Made by a program: the position numbers and the translations under genes. From Clostridia bacterium (GTDB lineage Bacteria; Bacillota; Clostridia; Christensenellales; Aristaeellaceae): 53,307 nt of DNA. Positions 25,156-33,961 of this stretch are shown here, one piece after another. The notes beneath the pieces are model-generated. The model saw nothing but the letters and a program-made list of their open reading frames with translations, was not told the DNA's origin and searched no databases. Each line of letters opens with the position of its first letter. The first letter of the stretch is position 1. The stretch is taken from the NCBI GenBank assembly GCA_017431005.1, contig JAFRLY010000036.1, positions 1-53,307 of the forward strand, given 5' to 3'.

Positions 25156-26601
25156 ATGAAGAAAATTCTGGCTCTGGTTCTTGCCGCGATGATGCTGATG
25201 AGCATGTGCAGCTTTGCTGCGGCAGAGGCTCCTGAAGGCTATCCGGAGGTTATTGAAGGCCTCGATTTCGGCGGACAGACGATCTATCTGTACGACTGGT
25301 GGAGCAATGATGATGAAAATCACAGCGCCCGCAATGCCGAACCCGATGACGACGAAGCGGCTCTGTACGCTTACCGTGACTGGCTGGAAGAGACCTACAA
25401 CTGCAAGCTCGTTGAAAAGGCTCTGAGCGACTGGGCGGGCAATCCCCAGGCCCTGGCTGAAATGGTCATGAACGGCGACAATTCCGTACTGTGCCTGGTG
25501 GCGCTGGCTTCCGACTTCGTCGGCACTCCTCTGGCCAACGATCTGTTCATGCCCTGGACCATCGACCTGAGCAAGGACAAGTGGGTTGCCGCCGACCTGG
25601 AAATGATGACCAAGGACGGCAAGGTTTACGGCGTGCATGCCGGCAAGGAACCCCGCAGCTGCCTGTATTTCAACAAGCGGGTGCTGGAGGAAGCCGGTAT
25701 CAACTGGGAAGAGATCTATGATCATCAGGCGAACGGTACCTGGACCTGGGACGTTTGGAAGACCTATCTGGACAAGGTTCAGAAGGACGTTGACAACGAC
25801 GGCATCATCGACGTCTGGGGCCTGACCGGTTCCGGCGACGAGCTGGCCAACGCGCTGGTGTTCTCCAACAACGCCACCTACTTCGACTGGGAAGACGGCA
25901 AGCTGGTGAATGCCACCACCCGTCAGGAATGCATGGACGCCCTGCAGTTCCGCAAGGATCTGGGCGACAACTACATGGCGCCTCAGCCCGAAGGCTCCAA
26001 CTGGGACTGGTTCAAAGCCTACTTCAAGCAGAATCCTGTCGGATTCTACATTGGACAGACCTGGGAAGCCTACAACCCCACCTCTGAAATGGACGACATG
26101 GAAGATGACTGGGGCTGTGTCATGGTTCCCATGGGCCCGAACGCGACCACGCTGGTGGCTATGGCCTGCGACAACATCTACGGCATCCCGAACGTCTATG
26201 ACGAAGAGACTTCCCTGAAGCTGCAGCAGATCTACGATCTGTACACCGATCCCACCCCCGGCGCCGATCCCGACGCTGCGATCACCTCCAAGTATGTGAA
26301 GTGCTCCGATGAGCGCGCTGTGGATGAAACCTACGCGATGATGATGGAAGACGAGCACATCTGCGTCAACCGCACCTATCTGCTGGGCTCCACCAACGAC
26401 ATCCTGGGCAGCTCCCTGCTGTGGGGCGTGCTGCAGAGCAACACGGTTGCCGAAGCGCTGGAGAGCGCCGCTCCCTTCTGGCAGGATAAGCTGGACGTGT
26501 TCAACGGCGTGAAGACGCAGGAGCAGGTTGACGCGGAGAATGCCGCGGAAGCCGAAGCCGCTGCCGCTGAGGAAGCTGCTGAAGAGTCCACCGGTGACTG
26601 A
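25156..26601 (+). CDS. Extracellular sugar-binding protein (family 1), second transporter
   Basis: A 481-residue exported binding protein. The signal peptide ends near FAAAEA; the cysteine at residue 18 (LMSMC) does not fit a lipobox, since the preceding residue is Met. The mature part shows family-1 features: YFNKRVLEEAGINWEEIYDH, then WTWDVWKTYLDKVQKDVDND, and many aromatic residues able to stack on sugar rings. A Glu/Ala-rich tail closes the protein. It follows two permeases and precedes a xylanase and xylulokinase, so xylo-oligosaccharides are likely but unproven ligands. AAGGAGG precedes ATG 25156. Confidence 0.9.
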   Translation: MKKILALVLAAMMLMSMCSFAAAEAPEGYPEVIEGLDFGGQTIYLYDWWSNDDENHSARNAEPDDDEAALYAYRDWLEETYNCKLVEKALSDWAGNPQALAEMVMNGDNSVLCLVALASDFVGTPLANDLFMPWTIDLSKDKWVAADLEMMTKDGKVYGVHAGKEPRSCLYFNKRVLEEAGINWEEIYDHQANGTWTWDVWKTYLDKVQKDVDNDGIIDVWGLTGSGDELANALVFSNNATYFDWEDGKLVNATTRQECMDALQFRKDLGDNYMAPQPEGSNWDWFKAYFKQNPVGFYIGQTWEAYNPTSEMDDMEDDWGCVMVPMGPNATTLVAMACDNIYGIPNVYDEETSLKLQQIYDLYTDPTPGADPDAAITSKYVKCSDERAVDETYAMMMEDEHICVNRTYLLGSTNDILGSSLLWGVLQSNTVAEALESAAPFWQDKLDVFNGVKTQEQVDAENAAEAEAAAAEEAAEESTGD

Positions 26602-26623
26602 TAACTGCTGAATCCGTTTTCCC

Positions 26624-26651
26624 GGACCGCTCGAAGGAGCGGTCCTTTTTT
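26624..26651 (+). terminator. Terminator between binding-protein and xylanase genes
   Basis: A perfect 9-bp stem GGACCGCTC/GAGCGGTCC with a GAAG loop (26624-26645), followed by six T. Only 12 nt separate its T run from the xylanase ribosome-binding site, so it probably lets a fraction of transcripts through. Confidence 0.9.
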
Positions 26652-26678
26652 AAAGAATGACACAGGAGGTTCCTTTGG

Positions 26679-27767
26679 ATGAATACCAGACGCATGATGA
26701 CATTGCTGCTGTGCGCCTGCCTGGGCCTGACGGTGTCAGGCGCAGCCGCAGATACGTTACCGGCGCTGAAGGATGTGTACGCCGGCCGGTTTGATATCGG
26801 AACTGCTGCGCCGCGAAGCGCCTTTACGGATATTCAGCTGATGAAGCTCATGAAGGAACAGTTCAGTATTCTGACGCCGGAAAATGAGCTGAAACCGGAC
26901 TCTGTGCTGGATGTGGCCGGAAGCCAGAAGCTGATCCGGGAAACCGGAGACGAAACCAGCGTGGCTGTCAGGTTTGACGCAGCCAACGGTCTGCTCCGGT
27001 TTGCTTCAAACAACGGACTGAAGGTGCACGGGCACACTCTGCTGTGGCATAATCAGACACCGGTTACCTTCTTTCATGAGGGCTATGACAGCAAAAAACC
27101 GATGGTTACGCGCGATGTTATGCTGGGCAGAATGGAAAACTACATCAAAGGCGTAATGGAATATATGCAGGAGAACTATCCCGGCGTGGTGGTTTCCTGG
27201 GACGTGCTGAACGAGGCGATCGACGACGGTACGGGCAAGCTGCGCAATTCCAACTGGCTGAAGGTGATCGGGGAGGATTATCCGTCTTATGCCTTCGCCT
27301 TCGCGCGGAAATACGCGGAGGAGGGTACACTGCTGTATTACAATGACTACAACACAGCCTATGCGGGAAAGCGGAAGGGTATCATCAGCCTGCTGAAGAC
27401 GCTGATGCCGGAGGGCAACATCGACGGCTATGGCTTCCAGATGCATCACAAAAGCGGAGAACCTTCCATGGATATGATCACAAAATCCGTAGAGGAGATC
27501 GCAGCGCTGAGCCTGAAGCTCCGTGTGAGCGAGCTGGACGTGGGCATCAGCGCCAAAAGCGAAATCAGTCTGCAGAAGCAGGCGGAGAAATATGCGGCTG
27601 TCATGAAGCTGATGCTGCGCTTCAGCGACCAGACGGAAGCCGTTCAGGTCTGGGGCATCAAGGACGACATGAGCTGGCGGAACAAGGAATTCCCGTTGCT
27701 GTTTGATGCTGCCCGGAATCCGAAACCGGCATTCTTTGCCGTGGCGGATCCTGAAGGCTTTCAGTAA
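26679..27767 (+). CDS. Secreted GH10 endo-beta-1,4-xylanase
   Basis: A 362-residue single-domain GH10 enzyme. The signal peptide ends near AAA-DT (about 24). GH10 hallmarks are HGHTLLWHNQTP (118-129), acid/base Glu179 in SWDVLNEAI and nucleophile Glu285 in RVSELDVG. ENELKP (68-73) is the usual first substrate-site motif. There is no carbohydrate-binding module or anchor, so it should act on soluble or already loosened xylan near the cell. AGGAGG lies 9 nt before ATG 26679. It lies between a sugar-binding protein and xylulokinase, making a xylan use locus likely. Confidence 0.95.
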   Translation: MNTRRMMTLLLCACLGLTVSGAAADTLPALKDVYAGRFDIGTAAPRSAFTDIQLMKLMKEQFSILTPENELKPDSVLDVAGSQKLIRETGDETSVAVRFDAANGLLRFASNNGLKVHGHTLLWHNQTPVTFFHEGYDSKKPMVTRDVMLGRMENYIKGVMEYMQENYPGVVVSWDVLNEAIDDGTGKLRNSNWLKVIGEDYPSYAFAFARKYAEEGTLLYYNDYNTAYAGKRKGIISLLKTLMPEGNIDGYGFQMHHKSGEPSMDMITKSVEEIAALSLKLRVSELDVGISAKSEISLQKQAEKYAAVMKLMLRFSDQTEAVQVWGIKDDMSWRNKEFPLLFDAARNPKPAFFAVADPEGFQ

Positions 27768-27778
27768 AAAATAACCGG

Positions 27779-27807
27779 TTGTCCGCACCAATCAAAAGTG
27801 ATATACT
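27779..27807 (+). promoter_or_regulatory. Promoter of xylB
   Basis: TTGTCC (27779-27784), 17-nt spacer, TATACT (27802-27807), with TG at 27799-27800 forming an extended -10. It lies 37 nt upstream of the xylB start. Confidence 0.7.
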
Positions 27808-27843
27808 GAATGGCAGAAAACAGACTACAGGGAGGCATGTCTC

Positions 27844-29370
27844 ATGAGATATCTGCTGGGAATTGACCTTGGAACTTCCGGCACCAAAACAGTCCTTTTT
27901 GACGAAAAAGGCCACGGGATCTGCTCCGCAACGGTGGAATATCCCATGTATCAGCCGCAGAACGGCTGGGCGGAACAGGATCCGGCTGACTGGTACAACG
28001 CCGCTGTCAGCACGATTCATACCGTTCTGGAAAAGAGCGGCGTTGACAGGGAACAGGTGGTTTCCCTGGGCATCAGCGGACAGATGCACGGCCTCGTAAT
28101 GCTGGACGAAAATAACGAGGTCATCCGCCGCTCCATCATCTGGGCTGATCAGCGGACAGCGAAGGAATGCGAGGAGATCACGGAAAAGATCGGATACGAT
28201 AATATGATCCGCATTACCGCCAATCCCGCGCTGACCGGATTCCAGCTGAGCAAGGTGATGTGGGTCCGCAAGCATGAGCCGGAAAATTATGCCCGCTGCC
28301 GACATATTCTGCTGCCGAAGGATTATGTGCGGTTCATGCTGACCGGCGACTATGCCACGGAGGTTTCCGACGCATCCGGCATGCAGATGCTGGACGTTCC
28401 GAACCGCTGCTGGAGCGATGAGCTGCTGGAAAAGCTGGATATTGACAAGGCGCTGCTGCCGAAGGTTTATGAATCCTGTGAAGTGACAGGGCATATTTCC
28501 GCAGAAGCCGCGGAGCTGACAGGCCTGAGCGAGAAAACGCTGGTTGTCGGCGGCGCAGGAGACAACGCAGCGGCAGCTGTGGGCACCGGCGTTGTGGAAG
28601 ACGGAAAAGCCTTCACAACCATCGGAACCAGCGGCGTTGTTTTCGCCCATACGGACAAGCTGTCCATCGATCCCAAGGGGCGCGTGCACACCTTCTGCTG
28701 CGCGGTGCCCGGCGCATGGCATGTGATGGGTGTTGTTCAGTCCGCCGGCCTGAGCCTCAAATGGTTCAGAGATAACTTCTGCGCCGCGGAAATGTCGGCT
28801 GCTGAAGCCATGGGCGTCGACGCCTATGAGCTGACGAACCAGGAAGCAGCCCAGAGCCCGATCGGTGCGAACAAGCTGATTTATGCCCCCTATCTGATGG
28901 GCGAACGTACGCCGCATCTGGATGCGGACTGCCGGGGCATGTTCTTCGGCCTCTCCGCGATGCATAAGCGCAGGGACCTGCTTCGGGCGGTTATGGAAGG
29001 CGTAACCTACGCGCTGAATGACTGCAAGAGCATTCTGAACGGCATGGGCGTGGAACCTGAAACGATGCTGGCCTGCGGCGGAGGCGGGAAGAGTCCTCTG
29101 TGGCGTCAGATGCTGGCGGACGTGATGAACTGCCCGGTAGCCACAACAATCAACACGGAGGGTCCTGCACTGGGCGTCGCTATTCTGGCAGGCGTCGGAG
29201 CGGGCATCTACAGCAGCGTGCAGGAAGCCTGCCGGGAAATGATTCATGTGAATCCCGCACAGCAGCCCATTGCTGAGAATGTCCCGAAGTATGCAGCAGT
29301 CTACGAGGTGTACCGTAAGCTTTATGCCGCGAACAAGGAGCTTTTCAAAGAGCTGGGCCGTCTTGAGTAA
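27844..29370 (+). CDS. xylB: Xylulokinase
   Basis: A 508-residue FGGY-family kinase that phosphorylates D-xylulose to feed the pentose phosphate pathway. It has the ATPase-fold start LLGIDLGTSGTKTVLFDEKG, the xylulokinase signature SLGISGQMHGLVML (about 78-91), the substrate loop SIIWADQRT (about 98-106) and the catalytic-base region GGAGDNAAAAVGTG (about 236-249). Length is normal. Neighbours (xylanase, sugar importers) support xylose rather than another pentulose. nrdR follows after 37 nt and may share the transcript. Confidence 0.93.
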   Translation: MRYLLGIDLGTSGTKTVLFDEKGHGICSATVEYPMYQPQNGWAEQDPADWYNAAVSTIHTVLEKSGVDREQVVSLGISGQMHGLVMLDENNEVIRRSIIWADQRTAKECEEITEKIGYDNMIRITANPALTGFQLSKVMWVRKHEPENYARCRHILLPKDYVRFMLTGDYATEVSDASGMQMLDVPNRCWSDELLEKLDIDKALLPKVYESCEVTGHISAEAAELTGLSEKTLVVGGAGDNAAAAVGTGVVEDGKAFTTIGTSGVVFAHTDKLSIDPKGRVHTFCCAVPGAWHVMGVVQSAGLSLKWFRDNFCAAEMSAAEAMGVDAYELTNQEAAQSPIGANKLIYAPYLMGERTPHLDADCRGMFFGLSAMHKRRDLLRAVMEGVTYALNDCKSILNGMGVEPETMLACGGGGKSPLWRQMLADVMNCPVATTINTEGPALGVAILAGVGAGIYSSVQEACREMIHVNPAQQPIAENVPKYAAVYEVYRKLYAANKELFKELGRLE

Positions 29371-29407
29371 GACGGATACCAGAAAAGCATAAAGGAGAGG
29401 GCCTGAC

Positions 29408-29869
29408 ATGAAGTGCCAGTATTGCAACTGCCTTGACAGCAAGGTTATCGACTCAAGACCCACGGACGACGGAAACAGCATACGCAGGCGGCGGGAATGC
29501 ATGAAATGCGGACGCAGGTTCACAACCTATGAAAAGATCGAGCTGAACCCGCTGTATGTCATCAAGCGCGACGGGCGCCGCGAGGCTTTTGACAGCCAGA
29601 AAATCAAAGCCGGCATACTGCACGCCTGCAACGGCCTTCCGGTCAGCATGCAGCAGATTGACGATATCGTCGGACGGGTGGAAAGGAAAGCCTATACCAC
29701 TCTGGACGGTGAGATTGCCACAGAGGTTATCGGGGACCTGGTCATGGCAGAGCTGAAGGATCTGAATGAAGTTGCGTACGTACGCTTTGCGGCTGTCTAC
29801 CGGAAATTTACGGATCTGGCTACCTTTATGCAGGAGCTGCAGAAGCTGGTGGATGAAAATAAAATGTGA
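29408..29869 (+). CDS. nrdR: Transcriptional repressor NrdR
   Basis: A 153-residue repressor of ribonucleotide reductase genes. The N-terminal zinc ribbon has two Cys pairs, CQYCNC (3-8) and CMKCGRRF (31-38). The ATP-cone domain (about 49-139) begins YVIKRDGRREAFDSQKIKAG and senses ATP/dATP. No nrd genes lie nearby; NrdR acts in trans. AAGGAG precedes the ATG. Confidence 0.96.
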   Translation: MKCQYCNCLDSKVIDSRPTDDGNSIRRRRECMKCGRRFTTYEKIELNPLYVIKRDGRREAFDSQKIKAGILHACNGLPVSMQQIDDIVGRVERKAYTTLDGEIATEVIGDLVMAELKDLNEVAYVRFAAVYRKFTDLATFMQELQKLVDENKM

Positions 29870-29883
29870 AGCACAGTCTCCCG

Positions 29884-29921
29884 GGGAGGCAGGACTGAAG
29901 TCCTGTCTCCCTTTTGTTTTT
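29884..29921 (+). terminator. Terminator after nrdR
   Basis: GGGAGGCAGGACT pairs with AGTCCTGTCTCCC (29884-29911, one G-T pair, loop GA), followed by TTTTGTTTTT. Confidence 0.9.
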
Positions 29922-29946
29922 ACATGGCAGCCATGCAGGAAAAGGG

Positions 29947-29974
29947 TTGCAGGAGAGATTTTAAATATGATAAT
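29947..29974 (+). promoter_or_regulatory. Promoter of the alanine dehydrogenase gene
   Basis: TTGCAG (29947-29952), 16-nt spacer, GATAAT (29969-29974). It lies 45 nt upstream of the ald start and downstream of the nrdR terminator. Confidence 0.55.
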
Positions 29975-30018
29975 CTATACCCGGCGAAACATGAATACAA
30001 CCGGGAGGAAATGAAAAA

Positions 30019-31140
30019 ATGAAAATAGGCTGCGTGAAGGAAATCAAAAACAATGAATTCCGGGTGGGGCTTACGCCGGACAATGTTCGTTCCTATATCA
30101 AGGCGGGGCATCACGTTTATATCGAGAAGGGAGCCGGGGCCGGTTCCGGCTTTACTGACAATGAATATGTGGATGCAGGCGCGTCGCTGATTGACAATGC
30201 GGCGGACGTGTGGCATCTGGTGGACATGATGGTCAAAGTCAAGGAACCGCTGGAAACCGAATATCCGCTGTTTCACGACGGTCTGATTCTGTTCACCTAT
30301 CTGCATCTGGCTGCTGACCGCGAGCAGACGGATGCCCTGCTGAAGGGAAAAGTGAAGGCTGTGGCTTATGAAACGCTGCAGGAATCCGACGGATCCCTGC
30401 CGCTGCTTTCGCCCATGTCCCAGATCGCCGGGCGGCTGTCCATTCAGGAAGGAGCCAAATACCTGGAGAAGCGGTTCGGCGGGGAAGGCATTCTGCTGGC
30501 CGGTGTTCCGGGCACGCCGAAAGCCAACGTTGTGATTCTCGGCGGCGGAACAGTGGGAATGAACGCCTGCAAGATTGCTGTGGGTATGGGCGCCAACGTC
30601 ACGATTCTGGACATCAATCTGAAAAAGCTGGAGGAGCTGGACAACCGTTTCGGGGCGCATATTCAGACCCTGGTTTCCACGGACAGCAATATTGAGCGGG
30701 CGGTGAAGGACGCAGACCTGGTGATCGGTTCTGTTCTGATTCCGGGCGGTTCGACGCCTAAACTGTTCAAAAGGAAATATCTGCCGGAAATGAAAAACGG
30801 GGCGGTTTTCGTTGACGTGGCGATTGACCAGGGCGGCTGCGGTGAAAGCAGCCACGTGACCAATCACGATGACCCGGTTTATACAGAGGAAGGCGTCGTG
30901 CACTACTGTGTGGGCAACATGCCCGGCGCGGTACCGCGGACCAGCACGATCGCGCTGACCAACGCCACGCTGCGGTACGGACTCGAGATTGCCGGCAAAG
31001 GGCTGGAAAAAGCCTGCAGGGAGAGCGCCGCGATTGCGTCCGGCGTAAACTGCTATGTCGGGAAGCTTACAAACCGGAACGTAGCCGCAGCGCACGGATA
31101 TGATTATACGGAGCTGAACGAACTGATCTCAGGAGACTGA
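30019..31140 (+). CDS. ald: Alanine dehydrogenase
   Basis: A 373-residue enzyme that interconverts L-alanine and pyruvate plus ammonia with NAD(H). The N-terminal catalytic part has IGCVKEIKNNEFRVGLTPDN and the active-site Lys in MVKVKEPLETEY (about 71-82). The Rossmann domain has VVILGGGTVGMNACKIAVGM (about 171-190). The C-terminal half has the family motif VDVAIDQGGCGESS. In an anaerobe it can assimilate ammonium or make alanine as an electron sink. A kinase gene follows after 36 nt. Confidence 0.95.
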   Translation: MKIGCVKEIKNNEFRVGLTPDNVRSYIKAGHHVYIEKGAGAGSGFTDNEYVDAGASLIDNAADVWHLVDMMVKVKEPLETEYPLFHDGLILFTYLHLAADREQTDALLKGKVKAVAYETLQESDGSLPLLSPMSQIAGRLSIQEGAKYLEKRFGGEGILLAGVPGTPKANVVILGGGTVGMNACKIAVGMGANVTILDINLKKLEELDNRFGAHIQTLVSTDSNIERAVKDADLVIGSVLIPGGSTPKLFKRKYLPEMKNGAVFVDVAIDQGGCGESSHVTNHDDPVYTEEGVVHYCVGNMPGAVPRTSTIALTNATLRYGLEIAGKGLEKACRESAAIASGVNCYVGKLTNRNVAAAHGYDYTELNELISGD

Positions 31141-31176
31141 CCGGAGGACGGGACCAATCCGGCGGAGGGAGAGTAT

Positions 31177-31815
31177 ATGCTGTTTATCGGAATCTGCGGA
31201 GCCAGCGGAAGCGGGAAATCAACACTCGCACATGCGCTGCAGGACAAGCTCGGGGAGGACCGCTGCGTGATTCTGCAGCAGGACGCCTATTATCTGGATC
31301 ACCCGGATCTGACCTTTGAGGAACGGGTGAGGCTGAATTATGATGAACCGACGATCTTTGACCATGATCTGCTGCTGGAGGATATCAGACAGCTTCTCCG
31401 CGGCGGGGGCATCAGCCGGAAGGCGTATGATTACGCACTTCACCGCCGGAGCGACAGGCCGGAGGAGATTATTCTTCCGAAGGATGTGCTGATTCTGGAA
31501 GGTATTCATTGCTTCCATGACAAACGGCTGACAGAGCTGATGTTCCTGAAGCTCTATATGAAGGTGGAGCCGGATATCTGCCTGCTGCGCCGGATTGAGC
31601 GTGATATCATTGAGCGGGGCCGGGATATCGGGGGCATAGGCACCCAGTATCTGAACAGCGTGAAGCCCATGTTTGACCGGTATATCAAAAACTATGTCCA
31701 GGACGCGGACGTGATTGTCGCCGGCGGCGGAAAGAACGCCCGCATTGTGGATATCCTGGCAGGCTACGTGCAGGACGAGCTGGTGAATAAAAAGAAGGAA
31801 ACGCTTGATTTTTAA
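31177..31815 (+). CDS. udk: Uridine kinase-like P-loop kinase
   Basis: A 212-residue nucleoside kinase of the uridine/cytidine kinase group. The P-loop is GASGSGKST (8-16). The base/ribose-binding region is QQDAYYLDHP (about 36-45), followed by NYDEPTIFDHDLL, which is typical of Udk. The lid region RDIIERGRDIGGI carries the Arg residues. It should phosphorylate uridine or cytidine with ATP or GTP for pyrimidine salvage. The thrS promoter -35 lies in its last codons. Confidence 0.9.
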   Translation: MLFIGICGASGSGKSTLAHALQDKLGEDRCVILQQDAYYLDHPDLTFEERVRLNYDEPTIFDHDLLLEDIRQLLRGGGISRKAYDYALHRRSDRPEEIILPKDVLILEGIHCFHDKRLTELMFLKLYMKVEPDICLLRRIERDIIERGRDIGGIGTQYLNSVKPMFDRYIKNYVQDADVIVAGGGKNARIVDILAGYVQDELVNKKKETLDF

Positions 31816-31833
31816 GGGAAGGGATGATATACT
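31805..31833 (+). promoter_or_regulatory. Promoter of the thrS T-box transcript
   Basis: TTGATT (31805-31810), 17-nt spacer, TATACT (31828-31833), with an extended -10 TG at 31825-31826. The -35 overlaps the end of the kinase gene. Transcription should begin near 31840. Confidence 0.72.
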
Positions 31834-31839
31834 CTCTTC

Positions 31840-32076
31840 TGTTCTTCCGGATGAGGGGAAACATGCAGCCGGCGGGAAGTTCCCAGAGAGCGGGCGGTGC
31901 TGGAAAGTCCGTAACGGAACCCGAGCTGATACCATTCCCGGATGGAAGCGGGGCCTGCCCGATACAGCAGGATCAAAGAGCAGGTCTCAGCCGCCGCTGC
32001 GCGGCAGGACAAGCAGGGTGGAACCGCGAATGCTTATACAGCATCCGTCCCGGCAGTCAGCGGGCGGGTGCTTTTA
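31840..32076 (+). promoter_or_regulatory. T-box leader (threonine-specific riboswitch) of thrS
   Basis: The leader carries the canonical T-box AGGGTGGAACCGCG (32015-32028), which binds the tRNA acceptor end. Stem I includes AGAGAGCGGGCGGTGCTGGA (from about 31885). The likely specifier codon is ACC (Thr) at 31931-31933, followed by A as usual. The terminator GCATCCGTCCC/CGGGCGGGTGC (32041-32071) is followed by TTTTATT. The T-box bulge strand can pair with CCGTCCC to form the antiterminator. Uncharged tRNA-Thr should thus switch thrS on. The specifier choice rests on the codon and its position, not on a computed fold. Confidence 0.93.
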
Positions 32077-32141
32077 TTGTACCCGGAAGGCCGCGAAAAG
32101 TTTTTCAGAAAGCGGACAGATCAGCAAGGGAGGAAAGGGAC

Positions 32142-33926
32142 ATGAAAATTATCTACAATGACGGTCACGTGGCGGAATGCCCGGAGGAACTGGAGCTTGA
32201 AGTGCTGCGTCATTCCGGCGCGCACATCATGGCGCAGGCGGTGAAACGGCTGTATCCGCAGGCACACTTCGCCTACGGCCCCGCGACGGAAAAGGGCTTT
32301 CATTATGACATCGACCTGGGCGACGTGAAGCTGACGGACGAGGATCTGCCGGCCATCGAGAAGGAAATGCAGAAGATCGTGAAGGAAAATCTGCCCTTCA
32401 AAGTCTATCCGCTGCCCAGAGCAGAAGCGATCCAGCTGATGAAGGACCGTGGTGAAATCTACAAGGTGGAGCATATCGATGATCTTCCCGAGGACGCGGT
32501 GATTACCTTCTATCAGCAGGGCGACTATATCGACATGTGCGTCGGCCCGCATCTGACCTACACCAAGGCGCTGAAGGCCTTCAAGCTGACCGCCCTTTCC
32601 GGCGCCTACTGGAAGAACGACCAGAAGAACAAGATGCTGACGCGGCTGAACGGCGTCGCGTTCCGCACGCAGGACGAGCTGAAGGAATACGAGCGCCAGG
32701 TCGAGGAAGCCAAGGCGCGGGATCACCGGAAGATCGGCCGGGATATGCAGCTGTTCATGACGGACGACCTGATCGGCAAGGGACTGCCGATGTTCCTGCC
32801 CAGGGGCTATACCCTGTGGCGCGAGCTGGAAAACTACATCCGCGACAAAGAGCTGCGGCTGGGCTATCAGCATGTTATGACGCCCTGCGTCGGAACGGTG
32901 GATCTGTACCGTACGAGCGGACACTGGGATCATTACAAGGCCAACATGTTCCCGGCCATGGAGGTGGAAGGCGAAAGCTTTGTGCTCCGGCCGATGAACT
33001 GCCCGCATCATATGATGATTTATGCCAACCGGCTGCATTCCTACAGGGATCTTCCGATCCGCATCGGTGAAATTGCCCATGACTTCCGGTTTGAACCCAG
33101 CGGTACACTGAAGGGTATTGAACGCGGCCGGCATTTCTGCCAGAACGATGCGCATCTGTTTGTAACACCTGAACAGATCAAGGACGAGGTCAGCAGCGTG
33201 GTCAACCTGATTAAGGAGGTCTACCGTGACTTCCACATCACGGATTACCGCTGCGTCCTGTCACTGCGTGATCCTGAGGACAAGGTGAAATACCATCAGG
33301 ACGACGCGATGTGGGAAAAGGCGGAAAGCGCCCTGCGGGAAGTACTGCGGGAGCTGAATATCCAGTTTACCGAAGAGATCGGCGAGGCGGCGTTCTACGG
33401 TCCCAAGCTGGACGTGAACGTAAAGCCTGCCATCGGCGCTGAGTATACCCTGAGCACCTGCCAGCTGGACTTCTGCCTGCCTGCGAAATTCAACCTGAAA
33501 TATATCGACAAGGACGGGGAGGAAAAGACGCCCGTCGTGCTGCACCGCGCGATTCTCGGCTCCATCGACCGGTTCATGGCCTACCTGATTGAGGAGACCA
33601 AGGGTGCGTTCCCGCTGTGGGTGGCTCCGCTGCAGGTGAAGGTGCTGCCTGTGAGCGACAAGAGCATGGAGTACGCGGCGCAGATCACGGAGGAGCTGCT
33701 GGACCGCGGCTTCCGGGCGGAGCTTGACGAGCGGAACGAGAAGATCGGCTACAAGATCCGCTATGCCCGCCAGGAGGACAAGGTGCCCTACATGCTGATC
33801 ATCGGCGAAAAGGAGGTCACGGAGCATACCCTGAGCGTCCGTGAACGCGCCACGGACCAGACGGCCGTGATGACGATGGACGAATTCGCCGCAAAGCTGC
33901 AGCAGGAAATCCGCGACAAGCAGTGA
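32142..33926 (+). CDS. thrS: Threonyl-tRNA synthetase lacking the TGS domain
   Basis: A 594-residue synthetase, about 45-50 residues shorter than the usual ~640. The N-terminal TGS domain is missing: only ~20 residues precede the editing domain. Editing motifs are intact (HSGAH near 25-29, CVGPH near 133-137). The class II core has zinc ligands in RPMNCPHHM, HFCQNDAHLF and VVLHRAILGS. The anticodon-binding domain covers about 490-590. The frame is open upstream through the T-box leader but has no coding character there. ATG 32142 follows AAGGGAGGAAAGG. The leader riboswitch controls it. Confidence 0.95.
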   Translation: MKIIYNDGHVAECPEELELEVLRHSGAHIMAQAVKRLYPQAHFAYGPATEKGFHYDIDLGDVKLTDEDLPAIEKEMQKIVKENLPFKVYPLPRAEAIQLMKDRGEIYKVEHIDDLPEDAVITFYQQGDYIDMCVGPHLTYTKALKAFKLTALSGAYWKNDQKNKMLTRLNGVAFRTQDELKEYERQVEEAKARDHRKIGRDMQLFMTDDLIGKGLPMFLPRGYTLWRELENYIRDKELRLGYQHVMTPCVGTVDLYRTSGHWDHYKANMFPAMEVEGESFVLRPMNCPHHMMIYANRLHSYRDLPIRIGEIAHDFRFEPSGTLKGIERGRHFCQNDAHLFVTPEQIKDEVSSVVNLIKEVYRDFHITDYRCVLSLRDPEDKVKYHQDDAMWEKAESALREVLRELNIQFTEEIGEAAFYGPKLDVNVKPAIGAEYTLSTCQLDFCLPAKFNLKYIDKDGEEKTPVVLHRAILGSIDRFMAYLIEETKGAFPLWVAPLQVKVLPVSDKSMEYAAQITEELLDRGFRAELDERNEKIGYKIRYARQEDKVPYMLIIGEKEVTEHTLSVRERATDQTAVMTMDEFAAKLQQEIRDKQ

Positions 33927-33961
33927 ATTGTGACGAACGAATGAAAATAAAAGCGGGATGA

